A stretch of 64,000 nt of DNA from Epiperipatus broadwayi. Its lineage: Eukaryota; Onychophora; Udeonychophora; Euonychophora; Peripatidae. The stretch is taken from positions 6,753,276-6,817,275 of the forward strand of contig JAQFVV010006245.1 in the NCBI GenBank assembly GCA_028023455.1, in the 5' to 3' direction. The notes beneath the pieces were generated by a model. It searched no databases. It saw only the letters and a program-made list of their open reading frames with translations, and was not told the DNA's origin. Both the position numbers and the translations under genes were made by a program. Shown here one piece after another: positions 50,138 through 61,090 of the stretch. The first letter of the stretch is position 1. Each line of letters starts with the position of its first letter.

Positions 50138-51442
50138 ATGAGTGAACTAAATTATAGTATGGAAGAGGTTATGGAAGAGGAAGGTGCCCCAATACCAGGA
50201 ATCAGTGATCGTTTTCATACTGAAGAAGAGGATGGGGAGGTTTTCTTAAAAACACAAAAGGAAAGAGAGGAAGTAGAGGAAAATGCCTTTAATGTTAGTA
50301 GCAGTAATACAGCCTCAAGTGTGGGAGTAGATGAGGAGTCAGAAGTGGGCCAGGCTCAAATAGCAAAGATGGCACCATCAGACATGGACATGATAATGCA
50401 GATGCTCAGAAGTATGAGAGAAGATAGTAAGAAAAGTATGGTAAATCTAGAACAAAAGATAGAGAAAAATAATAAAAGTATAGAGAGTCTAAGAGAAGAT
50501 AGTAAGCAAAGTATAGAAAATCTAAGAGAAGATAGTAAGCACAGTATAATAAGTATAGAGAGTCTAAGAGAAGATAGTAAGCACAGTATAATAAGCATAG
50601 AGAGTCTAAGAGAAGATAGTAAGCAAAGGATGGAAAGTCTAGGACAAAGGATATGTCAATCCATAGAGAGCATAATAGAAGGTAGTCAAAGATCACTAGT
50701 GTTAAAAGATAAGCTAGATTGTCAGAATACTGATAATAGAGAAAGGAGCGAGAGATTAGAGGAAGAAATAGGTAAATCAGCTAATATACTGATAGAGGAG
50801 AGTAGATCACAAGAAGTGGAAAGGCCAATAGTAGCCATAAAATCTAATCTCTCAGTAAAAAGAGTAAATGAGATGATGACCAAAGAGCAGATTGGGATAG
50901 ATCAGGAAGTGAAAAGAAGGAAAAGAGAGTTGGAGGAAAAACTTCATGCATCCAATAAGATTATTGATTTAAGAGAGGCAATAAGGGAGATGAAACCAGT
51001 TATTTTAGAAAGAGAGCAAAAGTTTCAACAGTCTGTAGTTCTCAATCTAGTAACTAACCAGCATGTGTGGTTTCAAAAATCCGTCTTCTTAAATAGATTG
51101 GAGATACCTTATATATGGGTCAGAGAATCTATCTCTCTGAAAAATGTAAATGCTCTGGAAAATTTAAATGTGCCTTATATATGGTACAAAGAGTCAACCT
51201 TTCTAGAAAATTTAAAAATAAATTATACATGGCCCAGAGAATCAATCTCTCTAAAGAACTTCAAGGCATATTATGTATGGTACCAAGAGTCCATATTTCT
51301 AAATAGAATTTGTAATAGGAGGTTATATAAAATAATTCCTCCAGATATGTTTTATAAATATCCAGTCAAGATGAAAAATGGAAATATTAAAAAGGGACTG
51401 GATGTACAGGTGCATTTTTATGCAGACCACAATATGGTTTGA
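50138..51442 (+). CDS. Gag-like 434-aa protein with coiled-coil and 16-residue W..ES repeats
   Basis: This is the longest open frame in the window and the only clear ORF of the 45510-55036 element. Residues 1-80 are acidic and Ser-rich. Residues 85-290 are a predicted coiled coil rich in Glu/Lys/Ser/Ile, with REDSK at 94, 119, 130, 144 and 158 (the last three 14 apart, i.e. two heptads). Residues 295-390 hold a repeat with Trp at 311, 327, 349, 365 and 381 (mostly 16 apart), each followed by a [KRQ][ES]S.xL.N pattern such as WVRESISLKN. Residues 395-434 are basic. There is no capsid major homology region, zinc knuckle, protease or RT. The ATG at 50138 is the first in frame and gives the acidic start typical of coiled-coil Gypsy gags. 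Function is probably structural (particle or RNA binding); that is inference, and I know no named family with the W repeat. Confidence 0.8.
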   Translation: MSELNYSMEEVMEEEGAPIPGISDRFHTEEEDGEVFLKTQKEREEVEENAFNVSSSNTASSVGVDEESEVGQAQIAKMAPSDMDMIMQMLRSMREDSKKSMVNLEQKIEKNNKSIESLREDSKQSIENLREDSKHSIISIESLREDSKHSIISIESLREDSKQRMESLGQRICQSIESIIEGSQRSLVLKDKLDCQNTDNRERSERLEEEIGKSANILIEESRSQEVERPIVAIKSNLSVKRVNEMMTKEQIGIDQEVKRRKRELEEKLHASNKIIDLREAIREMKPVILEREQKFQQSVVLNLVTNQHVWFQKSVFLNRLEIPYIWVRESISLKNVNALENLNVPYIWYKESTFLENLKINYTWPRESISLKNFKAYYVWYQESIFLNRICNRRLYKIIPPDMFYKYPVKMKNGNIKKGLDVQVHFYADHNMV

Positions 51443-51720
51443 AAAGAAAAAGCCATTCCAAATTACCAAGAAAATATGAGAGAATGCCTTTATGCTTGCT
51501 GCTCTTGATGGGAATAAGGGGACCTATAATGCTAGGAGTTTGATCCCTTATACTTCAGCAGAATAGCCTGGCAAAGATCTCCAAATAAATTATTTTTGGG
51601 TTTTCTAATGAAAGATATATTTACCAGTAGTTAATTTTTTTTTTATATATATTATAAGTATTTATTAGTTAGGATTTTTTTTTAAATATAGTTAAAACAA
51701 AAGTGCTGATGATTTTATCC

Positions 51721-51735
51721 GAAGGGGGAGAAAGT
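51721..51735 (+). other. Polypurine tract
   Basis: GAAGGGGGAGAAAGT lies immediately 5' of the second LTR, where plus-strand synthesis is primed. Confidence 0.85.
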
Positions 51736-54700
51736 TGTGCCATTACAATTTAGTCACTAGCTAAATTTATAGTAATGTGCATGTAGAAAAGGTAAACCAA
51801 AAATCATCATCACATTTTTATATAACCATAAAAGAAGCTGTAGGGCATCCAAGTTCAAACCCTACAAGGTCCAGTTCTAAAAGCTTTAAACAGAGAAAGA
51901 ATGGGTCAACAATTATATGCTTTACTTGTTTGTGTGTTGATAGAAAGGTAATACACACATTTAAACTATTTAATATTTAAATTTTCTGTTAAAAAGCAAA
52001 GTTATAATGCATACATATAGGCAATGTATGTGTAAATTATTTAATTGTTTTATATTTCAAATATTCAACATTTTAACTTTCTTTAAAACTAAGCTATGCT
52101 TGATCAATTCTAACATTTTATTCTATACTTCTATTTTGCTTTTCTTTAATTATAAGTGGGATTTAAAAGTTACAGATTTAATTAAATAATTGGGTTATAA
52201 TTACTAAGCTAGCAATTATATTATTTAAGGTTAGTTTATGAATGATTTGAAAGAATGAAGGATGTGTGTACATTACATACAAAATTTTACATTTCCTAAA
52301 TATTGAAAGAAAAGGAAGTATTAAATCTATTAAATTATTTTTTTGTACAATTTTTTTTGTTAAAAGAGGAAATCTGTTTAATCAGATATCGATCTTTGTA
52401 GTAATTTTTTTGTAAATGATTGTCACTTTGGAAACTTATAATGAGTCAGAGCTCTAAATTTTGAAATTGTCTTATCTCAAGATCTATAGAAAGGAAGCTC
52501 AAAGATTTGAAGTGTTACCTGGATGTTAAAAAGAAAAAAAAAAACAAAAGAAAGGAAATAAGAATTGAGTCTATTTTTTTTTTTAAAACAAAAGTGTCTG
52601 GAAAAAGGATTAAACTTTTCAGTTGAAAAATACTTTGGTTGAAAATAAATTAGAGATCTAATTAAAACAAATTTGTCCAAAAATAGCAAGTGATGCTATC
52701 TCTGATTGGTTAAGGTAGCTAAAAATTGGATATAAAAAGCTGTTTTGAATTATTATTAAGATTATTATTGTGATTGATTCAGATTATTAAACTATAATAT
52801 TGAACGTTGAAAATAAAAAAAAATGGCTTGCTAGAAAAATTATATGTATATTCCATTTGCCGGACCATCTGGGGAAGCTGCACATCACATAGGAAAGGAA
52901 AGATGTGTCTAAATAATATTCTACACCTTTCAACTGACCAGATAAATAAGATGTTTTTAATAGAAGGAAGAAAGCATTCACCTGCATTCAAAGAAGATGA
53001 ATTAATCTACTGATAAATATTAATCATCAAGTCCAATTAATTGTTCCAACAACTGATTTTAAACTCAAGAAAATTTACAAATATGAAAACAACTGCTGTA
53101 TTTCATCCACATGCTTGACAGGAAAAGAAGAAAAATTAATATAATGATTTCCAAATTATCCACTAAAGCAAATAACCTCAATAGAGTCATCATCATCAAG
53201 TAGTTATACACCTCAAGAAAGAGATTGTTCCCAGTAAAACGGAAATGGTAACTGCAGAAATATAAACCTTATACAAGACAAGTTTGAACCCTTGGAAATT
53301 CGCCACAAACAAAAAGATCGGTAATATGACTTTTTATATCTATTTTCTTTATGATATCAGTCTTAATAAACATTTTAGCAATAAAGTGGTATATTTTATT
53401 TAAAGAACCTTTAAAGACTATTCAGATCGATTAAAACACGAATGTCTTACTAAAAATAACTTTGAGCTTCATAAATGATCTTGAATGTATGAAAATGATT
53501 TGTTTATTAATTTTACAATATTAATGTGTAAAACAATTTTTTTTTTATGGTATTATGATTTTAGTTTTAACTAATATATTATTATTTTGGTTTTAAATAA
53601 TATTTTGTTATCATGGGATAAAACACGCACATACATAATAATATTTTATATGTGTATAATTGGAAGTGAATGTGGAATAATGAGTAGTATTAGAATATTA
53701 GATTATTTTGTTTCAAGTTCAGTATAGATTTCAGCGCTTGGAAGGGAGGGGGAGAAAATAATTTAAGACTCTTTTCTAAAAACTTGCTCTTTCAATTTTA
53801 CTAACATTTTTTTTTTATTCTATTTACATGTTGGATTTTTTTAGTATGTGTGTTAATGAGCAGATAATATTTTTTGTCTTGAAATACTTTTCATGGTTAA
53901 TGTGACGTCCAACTTAACACAAAATACATTTGAAGGGAAAGGGGGAAGAACTTAAAATTAATCTGAGGATTGTTATATAATCAATTATTATTATTATTCA
54001 TGTCAATTTTCATATTTATCTAGAAATTTTTCTGTATATGTTAGAAATGTAGTAATAAATATTAGTTTGTTTTATTAAACGAGGCGTATATATTTCATTA
54101 AGTGTAGTCTTGGTTAAGTGTGATTATTCATCATCATCAATGGTTGAATATTGGTTATTTAAGATATAATTAAGTATGCTAAAATTAAGCAATAATTATG
54201 CATTTCTTTATAAAATTTAGTTTTATGTTTAGGCTTAGTCCTAGAGCTGTAGTTGAAACCATTGTCCTACACGACGTTATTCCGATATCATCATCATCAT
54301 CGTCATCAACCTTTTAATTAATGAGCTGTTTAACTGTTTAAAGGCCATAAATAAATATTGATTTTATAATATTTAGTGATTTCTTAGTATTATTATAACC
54401 ACATCCCATCATCTATTTCATGCAAGGATGAGTGAATTGCCATCCTAAATTAGTTATATATAATCTGAGCTAGTGAACTTATAAAATGTTGAAACACATT
54501 TGTTATGTTAAGATCTGAGAAATGATTTATGTCTAGTATACTCCACTTTGGTTTATAGAGGTTTTACTTTTACCTAAATATTAGTGCATATAGTGATATG
54601 GCTCAAAAAGCAAAATCTTCCATTTTATTATAAATAAAGTACCAAGAAGGGATTCAAACCTGGTACATGTAAAAGGTTATCAGATATAACCGTGTCTAGA

Positions 54701-55036
54701 TTCAGATAATCTAGTGGCGCCCTGCTAGACCATATTCACTTAGTATTTGTTTAAACATGCACTTAACATCAAACCAAGAAATGAAAGTGGGTAAGATTAC
54801 TGTTTGTATACCTGAGTTATATTTTATTGAATTACTAGTGTACTCACTTCACGTGATTTCCATATACCTGAGTCAAATACTGGTTATTAATAATTTGCTT
54901 ATAATTCTTGATATTTGAACTCCTTCACTTATATGGTAATAGTTATATTGTAACCATCTATAATAATTTGATCAACCTTTAATTTTGATATTGGACTCCT
55001 TTAAATATTTCTTTGAGTAACTTTATTTATGTTACA
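51736..55036 (+). repeat. 3' LTR, 3301 bp
   Basis: A near-identical copy of 45510-48804. Differences I noted include isolated transitions (for example ACATGC to ATATGC near 51918), small poly-T/poly-A length changes, a short indel near 54790, and an anomalous block at 54261-54290 that does not look like ordinary divergence. Confidence 0.9.
54266..54288 (+). other. Sequencing-adapter-like block in the 3' LTR
   Basis: CCTACACGACG, then three bases, then TTCCGAT matches the end of the common Illumina adapter (as I recall it) at 20 of 23 positions. The 5' LTR has plain ATTAACG/TTATTATT sequence here, and the mismatches to the adapter are the bases expected from the LTR. A consensus polished with adapter-containing reads explains this best. 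Confidence 0.75.
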
Positions 55037-55039
55037 ATA

Positions 55040-57700
55040 TATATATATTTATTTATTTATTGTAACATACACTATAATTGTCCTCAAATATTGATATAAG
55101 TGTGTATATACATAAAAAAATAAATATATATAAAGAAAAACTTGTATAAAATCATTTTTTCCATAAATTAATAAAATAAATTTATGTTTTGCAAATTTAA
55201 TAATATTTTTTTTTGTAAACTAAATAATAATTTTTTTATAAATAAAAAACTGATGAAGGAAACCAGTGATTTAATTAATTAAACAGATAATATATATATA
55301 TGACAAAAGAAAAATATGAATATTTGCTATTAATTAAATAAAAATTTAAAGGAAAAGGATTGATAAATATCACTGTAATTAACCATGTAATTAAAACACA
55401 AACTAATTAAATAAAATAAAAAATATATAAGCATAGATAAGTCAAGAATTTATGTGTGGAATGGATGTCAGATTAAAAAAACATCTTTATATATATATAT
55501 ATATATATAACCGTCCTCCCCTATATATTATATTTAAATCTTTATATTTAATATTGATGTAACGCTGTCTCGTTACAATATATATATATATATAAAGACT
55601 TTAAATTAAACAAGACAACAGACATTTTGTCTTTTCTGGTGTCTGCTTGTCATTGGCCTTTTTTTAAAGGAGAATGAAATCAGTGCACCAAAATGAAATG
55701 CAATAAAATGAGACACACAATGAAATATTGATGTATTAGCCAACAAAAAAACTGAAATATTTCACAAGATAAAAAACATGGTGTCTTATATAGATATCTT
55801 TGCAATAGGAGTCTTACTTCTGATGTGTGTGTTCTGACTGTCATGATGTTGCTAATAATAATAAAGAGAATTCACTAAACCAGAGCTAAAGGTAAGCCCA
55901 TCACTTTTTGAAGGATGTTTGCTGTTATCTGACATATCTGTCTACCAAAGACTAAAGGAAATATGTGTGTAAACAGCAAGTCAGAGCCTACTTTTTAACT
56001 AGCAGAGATGCAAATTGTTTAATAATATATTCAATTCTATTCATGGAATCATCCCAAGTTATCGAAACCAAAAGGAGACTAGAAATTAATCAAGAAATAA
56101 TGACAGTGAGAGCCATATGAACTTACTGAGTTTGTCATAACTGTACTGATCTAATATCTGTAAAACCAGTTCATCAAGCTTACCGAATGGACAATCCCCA
56201 TAAAAGTTAAATCTATGGGCCTTTAGCTCTAAGAAAGAATTCAAATGATGTAAAGTATGATCATAAAATAATAAATAAATTAATAAGACTTTATTAATCT
56301 ATTTATTTATTAATATGTCTAAAATAAGTAATTAAAATATGTAAATTTTTAGAAACAATTAAAATAAAGTGATGTTTCATAGTATACTTTTTTAATTAAT
56401 ATTTTTATCTTATACATTTTATAAATGCGCATCCATACATTTTTCAGAATATATATAAATAACCAATATTTCATTTGATATACACCTTTTTTTAATATAT
56501 TCTAATATATTTTTTATTTTATGTTTTCTTTAAATTAATGTTCTTTTTCCTTCTTTTTTTTTTGTTTGAAATTAATTTTTTTAAAAAATTATCTTGTTGT
56601 GGGTGAATTTTTGTAATTTGTAAATATCTGTAAATATTCAGAACTAATCCAATTTCTATATATTAATAAATTTATTTTACTAATTCATTAAAAGTAGTTG
56701 CTAATCTTTTTTATGAAGTTTTCACATCAGTCTATATAATTGTGATACTGAGATAGTTGCTAGTTAATTTTACTATTATTATTATTTGATTAAAAATAAG
56801 TGTTAATTTATGTTGCTGTATCAACTAACAATGATTACCCTGCTATATTTCCATGTTTTCCTGAGCCAATTGTGGATTAATAAAGGGAGTAAACATCAAA
56901 GAAACTTTAGAGAGAGATTTGAACCCGATCTATAGATGTTTCTCATTATAGAGATGGTGCCCTAATCTACCATATCACAGAAATACTATAGATAAATAAT
57001 ATCTATAGTGATAAGGAATAGACCTTTTCTCTACTTGAACATATTTTATGGAAATGATGGTCAGGAAATATGGTTGGGTATTTCAGTCTGATCATCATAA
57101 ACCCATTCATCCCCAATAGGTAAATTTATATAGATGTAAATGCATACAAATTTAAAAAGAGATAAACCAGTTCCCATTGTGACATATGTATACTGTATAT
57201 ATATATATTTGCACTATTAAACTTAAATTACTGAACTAGCAAAAAACATTTTGAACTTATACCTTAGATTTAAATTAATTGAAATATCAAAAATTGGATC
57301 AAAAAATCAGTATGAAACAAATAAGCTTAATTTTGAAATTTTATGATGATTAAAATTTTTGATGATTAATAGAAATGTTAATAAATGATCAAACCAAATA
57401 TTCATTCCTTTAAAAAATCTTGGGAAAGGCATATACTGTATGTGCTGAGTATATTTAACTGATCATCATCAATTAAAACACCCCCTCCAATAATCATCTT
57501 ATGGGTTTCTTGCATTTATGTTTGTTTCTAAATAATCAATGATTAATATATCTATCAAGATGATTCAACTCTAAAATCAACAATTTAATTAAATTATAAT
57601 GACATAACCTTCCAGAAATTAGTCAAAACATGCTCTTTAGAGCTTAAAATTCAATGCCATGACTGTTAAGCTATTTTTACAAAATATAACAATTGACTTC
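55040..57700. other. AT-rich DNA with simple repeats, no gene
   Basis: Contains (AT)n runs at about 55487-55509 and 55582-55595 and a block bounded by TGTAAC (55071) and GTTACA (55577) that might be a solo LTR but lacks a target duplication. About 55610-56240 is less AT-rich yet unrecognised. One SINE-like head is listed separately. Confidence 0.5.
56912..56982 (-). mobile_element. tRNA-derived SINE-like head
   Basis: On the minus strand TGGTAGATTAGGGC (56959-56972) is a good A box and GGGTTCAAATCTC (about 56913-56925) a good B box, 47 bp apart, normal tRNA spacing. Flanks do not pair into an acceptor stem. It shares the 'AGGGC(A/G)CCA' motif with the LTR-borne segment at 48417-48499, so they may be one SINE family. 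Confidence 0.55.
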
Positions 57701-57714
57701 CTTCTATTTAATGA

Positions 57715-58290
57715 ATAACATTTTTGTAGTGTAATTTTCACTACACCACTTTGACCCAAGGTAGAGACTGCTTTTATCCACTTTTAACATAGTGTGGAGG
57801 AGTATAATCATAAACATATGACAAAAGACATGTAAAAAAAACACACATTTTGTGCATCAGTTTGCCTAGACCATAATCTTTTAGATATATCTATATCATT
57901 ATTTAATTTATATAGACATCCAATTATGACAATTTAATATTGACGAATGCCTCACAACATTGATACAAACCATTTGATGGAGGTATATTAATAATTTTTT
58001 TAGTTATTCATTAGATGAGATTATTAACTTCATAAATAATATTTCTGCAGTGTAATTTTCTCTACATTACTCTCATGAAAGGTAGGGACTGATATCTATT
58101 CACTTTTAACATCTTGTGAAAGGGTATAATCATTAACATATGAACAAAAACAGGTGAAAAATATGTATGGTCCCCAAGATGACCATGTTATGCTAAGCCA
58201 GTAGTGAGGGTGATGTAGTGAAAATTACATTACAGGAATATTATTCACTAAGTCTAATGAATGACTAATAAAAATTGAGTTCCTTCTATG
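57715..58290. mobile_element. TIR MITE-like pair
   Basis: A unit at 58045-58235 has terminal inverted repeats of about 25-30 bp (TGCAGTGTAATTTTCTCTAC versus the complement of GTAGTGAAAATTACATTACA). A second 5' end with similar interior starts at about 57724 (TTGTAGTGTAATTTTCACTA). Interior runs are shared, such as CACTTTTAACAT followed by TATAATCAT(A/T)AACATATGA. No transposase is seen, and target duplications are unclear. Confidence 0.55.
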
Positions 58291-58299
58291 TCTTAATGG

Positions 58300-59050
58300 T
58301 GTTATTAATGTTTGCACAGCAATTAATTAATTAGTTAGCAGTTTCTCACTTGTTCATTAGTTATTTTTCACTTTAATTATATATATGAAAAATATATGTA
58401 TGTTTACAATTTTTATTTGATTATCCATATTTGAATTAACTTTCACTCTATATTTTGAAAAAAAAAAAAAAAGAAAAGCGTTTATCTTTTCACTTTTAAG
58501 AACCATAAATTTATGTAATATCTTTTTAAATTGGCCTTTTAAGCCCTTTAACCCATGTTCAGAAATTATATATATATATAACAGAGGCTACTTATAACTA
58601 TATATGTTATAAACTTGTGTATATGTTAAATTTTACACATGCATAGATGTAATTTATCTTGCAAATCAAATTATATTTTGCTATATATCACTATGAATTT
58701 TTCACAATGACAAATCCCTCATTCTTAAAAATGAGTGAGTTTAAAATATTCTATTTGAATAAATACTAGCTGTCTAGAATTCATAATAATATACTCTGTA
58801 CTTCATTTTTTATTTTATTTATTTATTTTTTCATTTTTGTCTTATGGGTCACAGTATGTCGTCATTTCTCAGTCATGTTATTATGCAGTCGTCTACTTAT
58901 TCTGATTTTTAGCAATGTTTTTTTTCTAAACTGATTCAGATTTTGTTTGGTACTTTGGAGATTTAAAAAAATTGACATATCTTTATAGCTAGTATACATT
59001 TATATATCAAACCTTTATGATAATACTTCTTAATAAATTCTCTGGTAGTT
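58300..59050. other. AT-rich DNA with no recognisable gene
   Basis: Nothing supported was found beyond homopolymer and (AT)n runs. Confidence 0.5.
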
Positions 59051-59460
59051 GTAATATTGACACACTGAATAAGTAGTTAAATTTAAATAATTGCAAAATA
59101 CTCCTAAGTACAAGTTAGCAAAAAATAAAGAAATTAATTAATTGTATAATTTAAAGATAACTAAAGTAAAAAGATTTCGGAAATTTATTGACAACAGAGA
59201 AAAGTAAAAACATTTGTGGAATGAGAATTATTAAAAATATAGAGCATTTTCATAATTAAACAGTGTTGTTAAACTTATTGAAAAGTATGGAGAACTGATT
59301 AAAGAAAAGATTAAACAACCTAAAACAGAATATCTGGAAAGTAACACTAATTAAATTCAAAGGCAAAGAAATTTAATCAAGTGGAGAGAATCAAATAAGA
59401 AAAAACTGCAACTATATAAATTCAAATATTGTGGAAGTTGAGTTTTTTTTTTAACTTCTT
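59051..59460 (+). repeat. 5' LTR (approximate 3' limit)
   Basis: It begins TGTAATATTGACACACTG and matches the sequence from 63739 onward, including AACATTTGTGGA(A/G)TGAGAA and CTTATTGAAAAGTATGGA. A TATA-like CTATATAAATT lies at about 59412. The end is put near CTTCTTGGCA because a TTGGTAATTTGGTGTC stretch after it could be the PBS; this is uncertain. Confidence 0.6.
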
Positions 59461-59465
59461 GGCAG

Positions 59466-59666
59466 TTGGTAATTTGGTGTCAAGTACCTGGTCTTGTCTG
59501 TAGCAAGTTGTCATGTATCAGTGAACCCACTACAGAAATTCAACTAGTTTTTAAAACAGATCATCCTGATCTTTTTATTATTTGTAATCCTAAAGGGCTA
59601 TCAGGGTTTAATATAAAAAACATGATAAAATATTTAGCAGAGGTTGAAAAAGCTAAGTCAGAATGA
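59466..59666 (+). CDS. Small unrecognised ORF in the leader of the Gypsy element
   Basis: A 66-codon frame between LTR and gag. Its translation (for example TTEIQLVFKTDHPDLFIICN) is less biased than most frames nearby, but I recognise no family. It could be an N-terminal gag extension or a chance frame. Confidence 0.25.
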   Translation: MVIWCQVPGLVCSKLSCISEPTTEIQLVFKTDHPDLFIICNPKGLSGFNIKNMIKYLAEVEKAKSE

Positions 59667-60009
59667 AGGGCTGGGATTGTGGGAAGAAAATTTAAAAGTG
59701 GCTTTTAAATTATTTAGAACATTGGGGAGTATATGTTGTGTAAGTATAAATAATCAAGTTTGGATATATTTGAAGAAGTCAATAAATGTAGTTTTTCTAA
59801 GATAGTCTCATGTATTTTTTTGTGTGTGTTTCTTAGTCAAGTTGTTGTGAAATACAATAAAATAGGGCAGTCAGAAATTCAAACCAAGTGATAGGGAAAG
59901 TATATTAAAGTTGAAAAGTATAAATAGTACAGTCAAGTTTTGATTTCGTAAGCAATTGTAATAATTGATAAGAAAATCAATAATTAAAATGTCTATAGAT
60001 CACACAAAT

Positions 60010-60545
60010 ATTTCATAATTTAATAGTGGTAATGCATGGAAATGGCCTTTATATGTAAAGCAGCTTGAAATTTTTTTCATGCTTAATAGTATAAGTAATA
60101 ATATGAGGAAATTAGCTGCTCTGTTGTGTTTGGCATGGAGGAAAGTAATAGAAATTATTAACAAGTCGTTTGATGGACCTATAACAGAGATAGTGATATA
60201 TAAAGAAGTAGTGAAAAAATTAACAAAACATTTTAATTCATGGCCATCTAGACCTATTGCCAGGTTGGCACTATGAAATAGAAGACAGATGAAAAGAGAA
60301 AAGGATTTCAACATAGTGTTAAGTCAGCTAGCAAAAAATTGTTTATATGTTGAATTTGGTGAAGAAGTATTGTTGGATCAATTATTATGGAGAATGGTGG
60401 TCAAAAGTTTAAGACAGACTTTGTTGACTGAATTACAGTTGTCTTATGAACCAGCAATCAAAAAAGAAAATACATATGAATTAATAATTGAGCAAGCCCT
60501 CACATTTACAAGTAAGTCAGAAGAAAAGGGCAGAACATCTGTTTA
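60010..60545 (+). pseudogene. Gypsy gag (capsid region), broken
   Basis: Frames in order give WPLYVKQLEIFF at about 60037, then AALLCLAWRKVIEIINKSF, VVKKLTKHFNSWPSRPIA, and after a stop at about 60276 KDFNIVLSQLAKNCLYVEFG and LLDQLLWRMVVKSLRQTLL. This is the usual course of Gypsy capsid domains ('F..R.Q..GES...F...L..LA..C.FG..L...L...L..G'). At least one frameshift and one stop are present. Confidence 0.75.
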
Positions 60546-60599
60546 GAAACTGATGAAAGTATTCTGAAGAAATTTTATATCAAATAATAAAACAAGACC

Positions 60600-60720
60600 A
60601 ATAGGAAATGTTTTTGTTGTGGTAAAACAGGACATTTGATGAAGAATTATAAATGGCAATGAGAAAGCTGTTTTAATTGCAGAAATAGAGATTATTTGGC
60701 AGCAGTTTGCAAAAACACCA
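60600..60720 (+). pseudogene. Gag zinc knuckles (two CCHC-like)
   Basis: The first reads CFCCGKTGHLMKNYKW, with the last Cys replaced by Tyr. After a TGA the second reads CFNCRNRDYLAAVCK, where the His is replaced by Tyr. Both are degenerate nucleic-acid-binding knuckles lying between gag and protease. Confidence 0.75.
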
Positions 60721-60789
60721 AAGAAGAAGCAAGATAAAAGATTCATAACTAAATAGAGGGGAGCAAGAGGAGGTAAATATAAAAAGCAC

Positions 60790-61090
60790 TGTGATAACAC
60801 ATGGACAAAAGCAATATATGCTAACAGTTAAAATATTTAGTACAAAACTTGAAATGGAGATTGATAGCGATTTGGATATTTCGCTGACATCCAAAAGCCA
60901 ATAGGATGAAATAATAGAATATTATAAAGAGCTTAAAGTGTCAAAGACTGACATCAAAGTAAAAAAGATGTAAGTGATAACTCACTAATTGTAGTTGGAG
61001 TGATAAATGCTATAATTACATATAGAGGCAAAATATATCATTTGCCAATTGACATTGTGAAAAGACAAGCCCCATAATAGGTAGAGATTA
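60790..61090 (+). pseudogene. Gypsy aspartic protease remnant
   Basis: LEMEIDSDLDISLTS stands where the catalytic D[ST]G should be, so the glycine is lost. Near 61030-61080 YHLPIDIVKRQAPIIGRDWF matches the end of Gypsy proteases ('LP..VV.G..P.LLGRDWL') except for a stop. Confidence 0.6.

Larger units (their letters stand above)
45510..55036 (+). mobile_element. Non-autonomous LTR retrotransposon with giant LTRs (LARD-like), 9527 bp
   Basis: Two nearly identical direct repeats (45510-48804 and 51736-55036) begin TGTGCCATTA and end GTTACA, so both have TG...CA ends. A PBS starts 2 bp after the first repeat and a PPT lies directly before the second. The flanks share ATAT (45506-45509 and 55037-55040), compatible with a 4-bp target duplication though low in complexity. 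The 2.9-kb interior has a leader with tandem repeats and one 434-codon ORF; no protease, RT, RNase H or integrase motif is visible. The few LTR differences indicate a young insertion. The combination of long LTRs, short interior and no pol is that of LARD/TR-GAG-type elements, described mainly in plants; the label here is inference. Confidence 0.88.

Noticed and set aside
50356-50696. Two minus-strand ORFs rich in Leu/Ser/Tyr opposite the 434-aa frame
   Set aside because: They are antisense shadows of the REDSK repeat.
55071-55577. TGTAAC...GTTACA block as a solo LTR
   Set aside because: The flanks (TTTAT versus ATATA) do not form a target duplication and the region is low in complexity; no second copy is in the window.
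56912-56982. A genuine tRNA gene
   Set aside because: A and B boxes are well spaced but no acceptor stem pairs.
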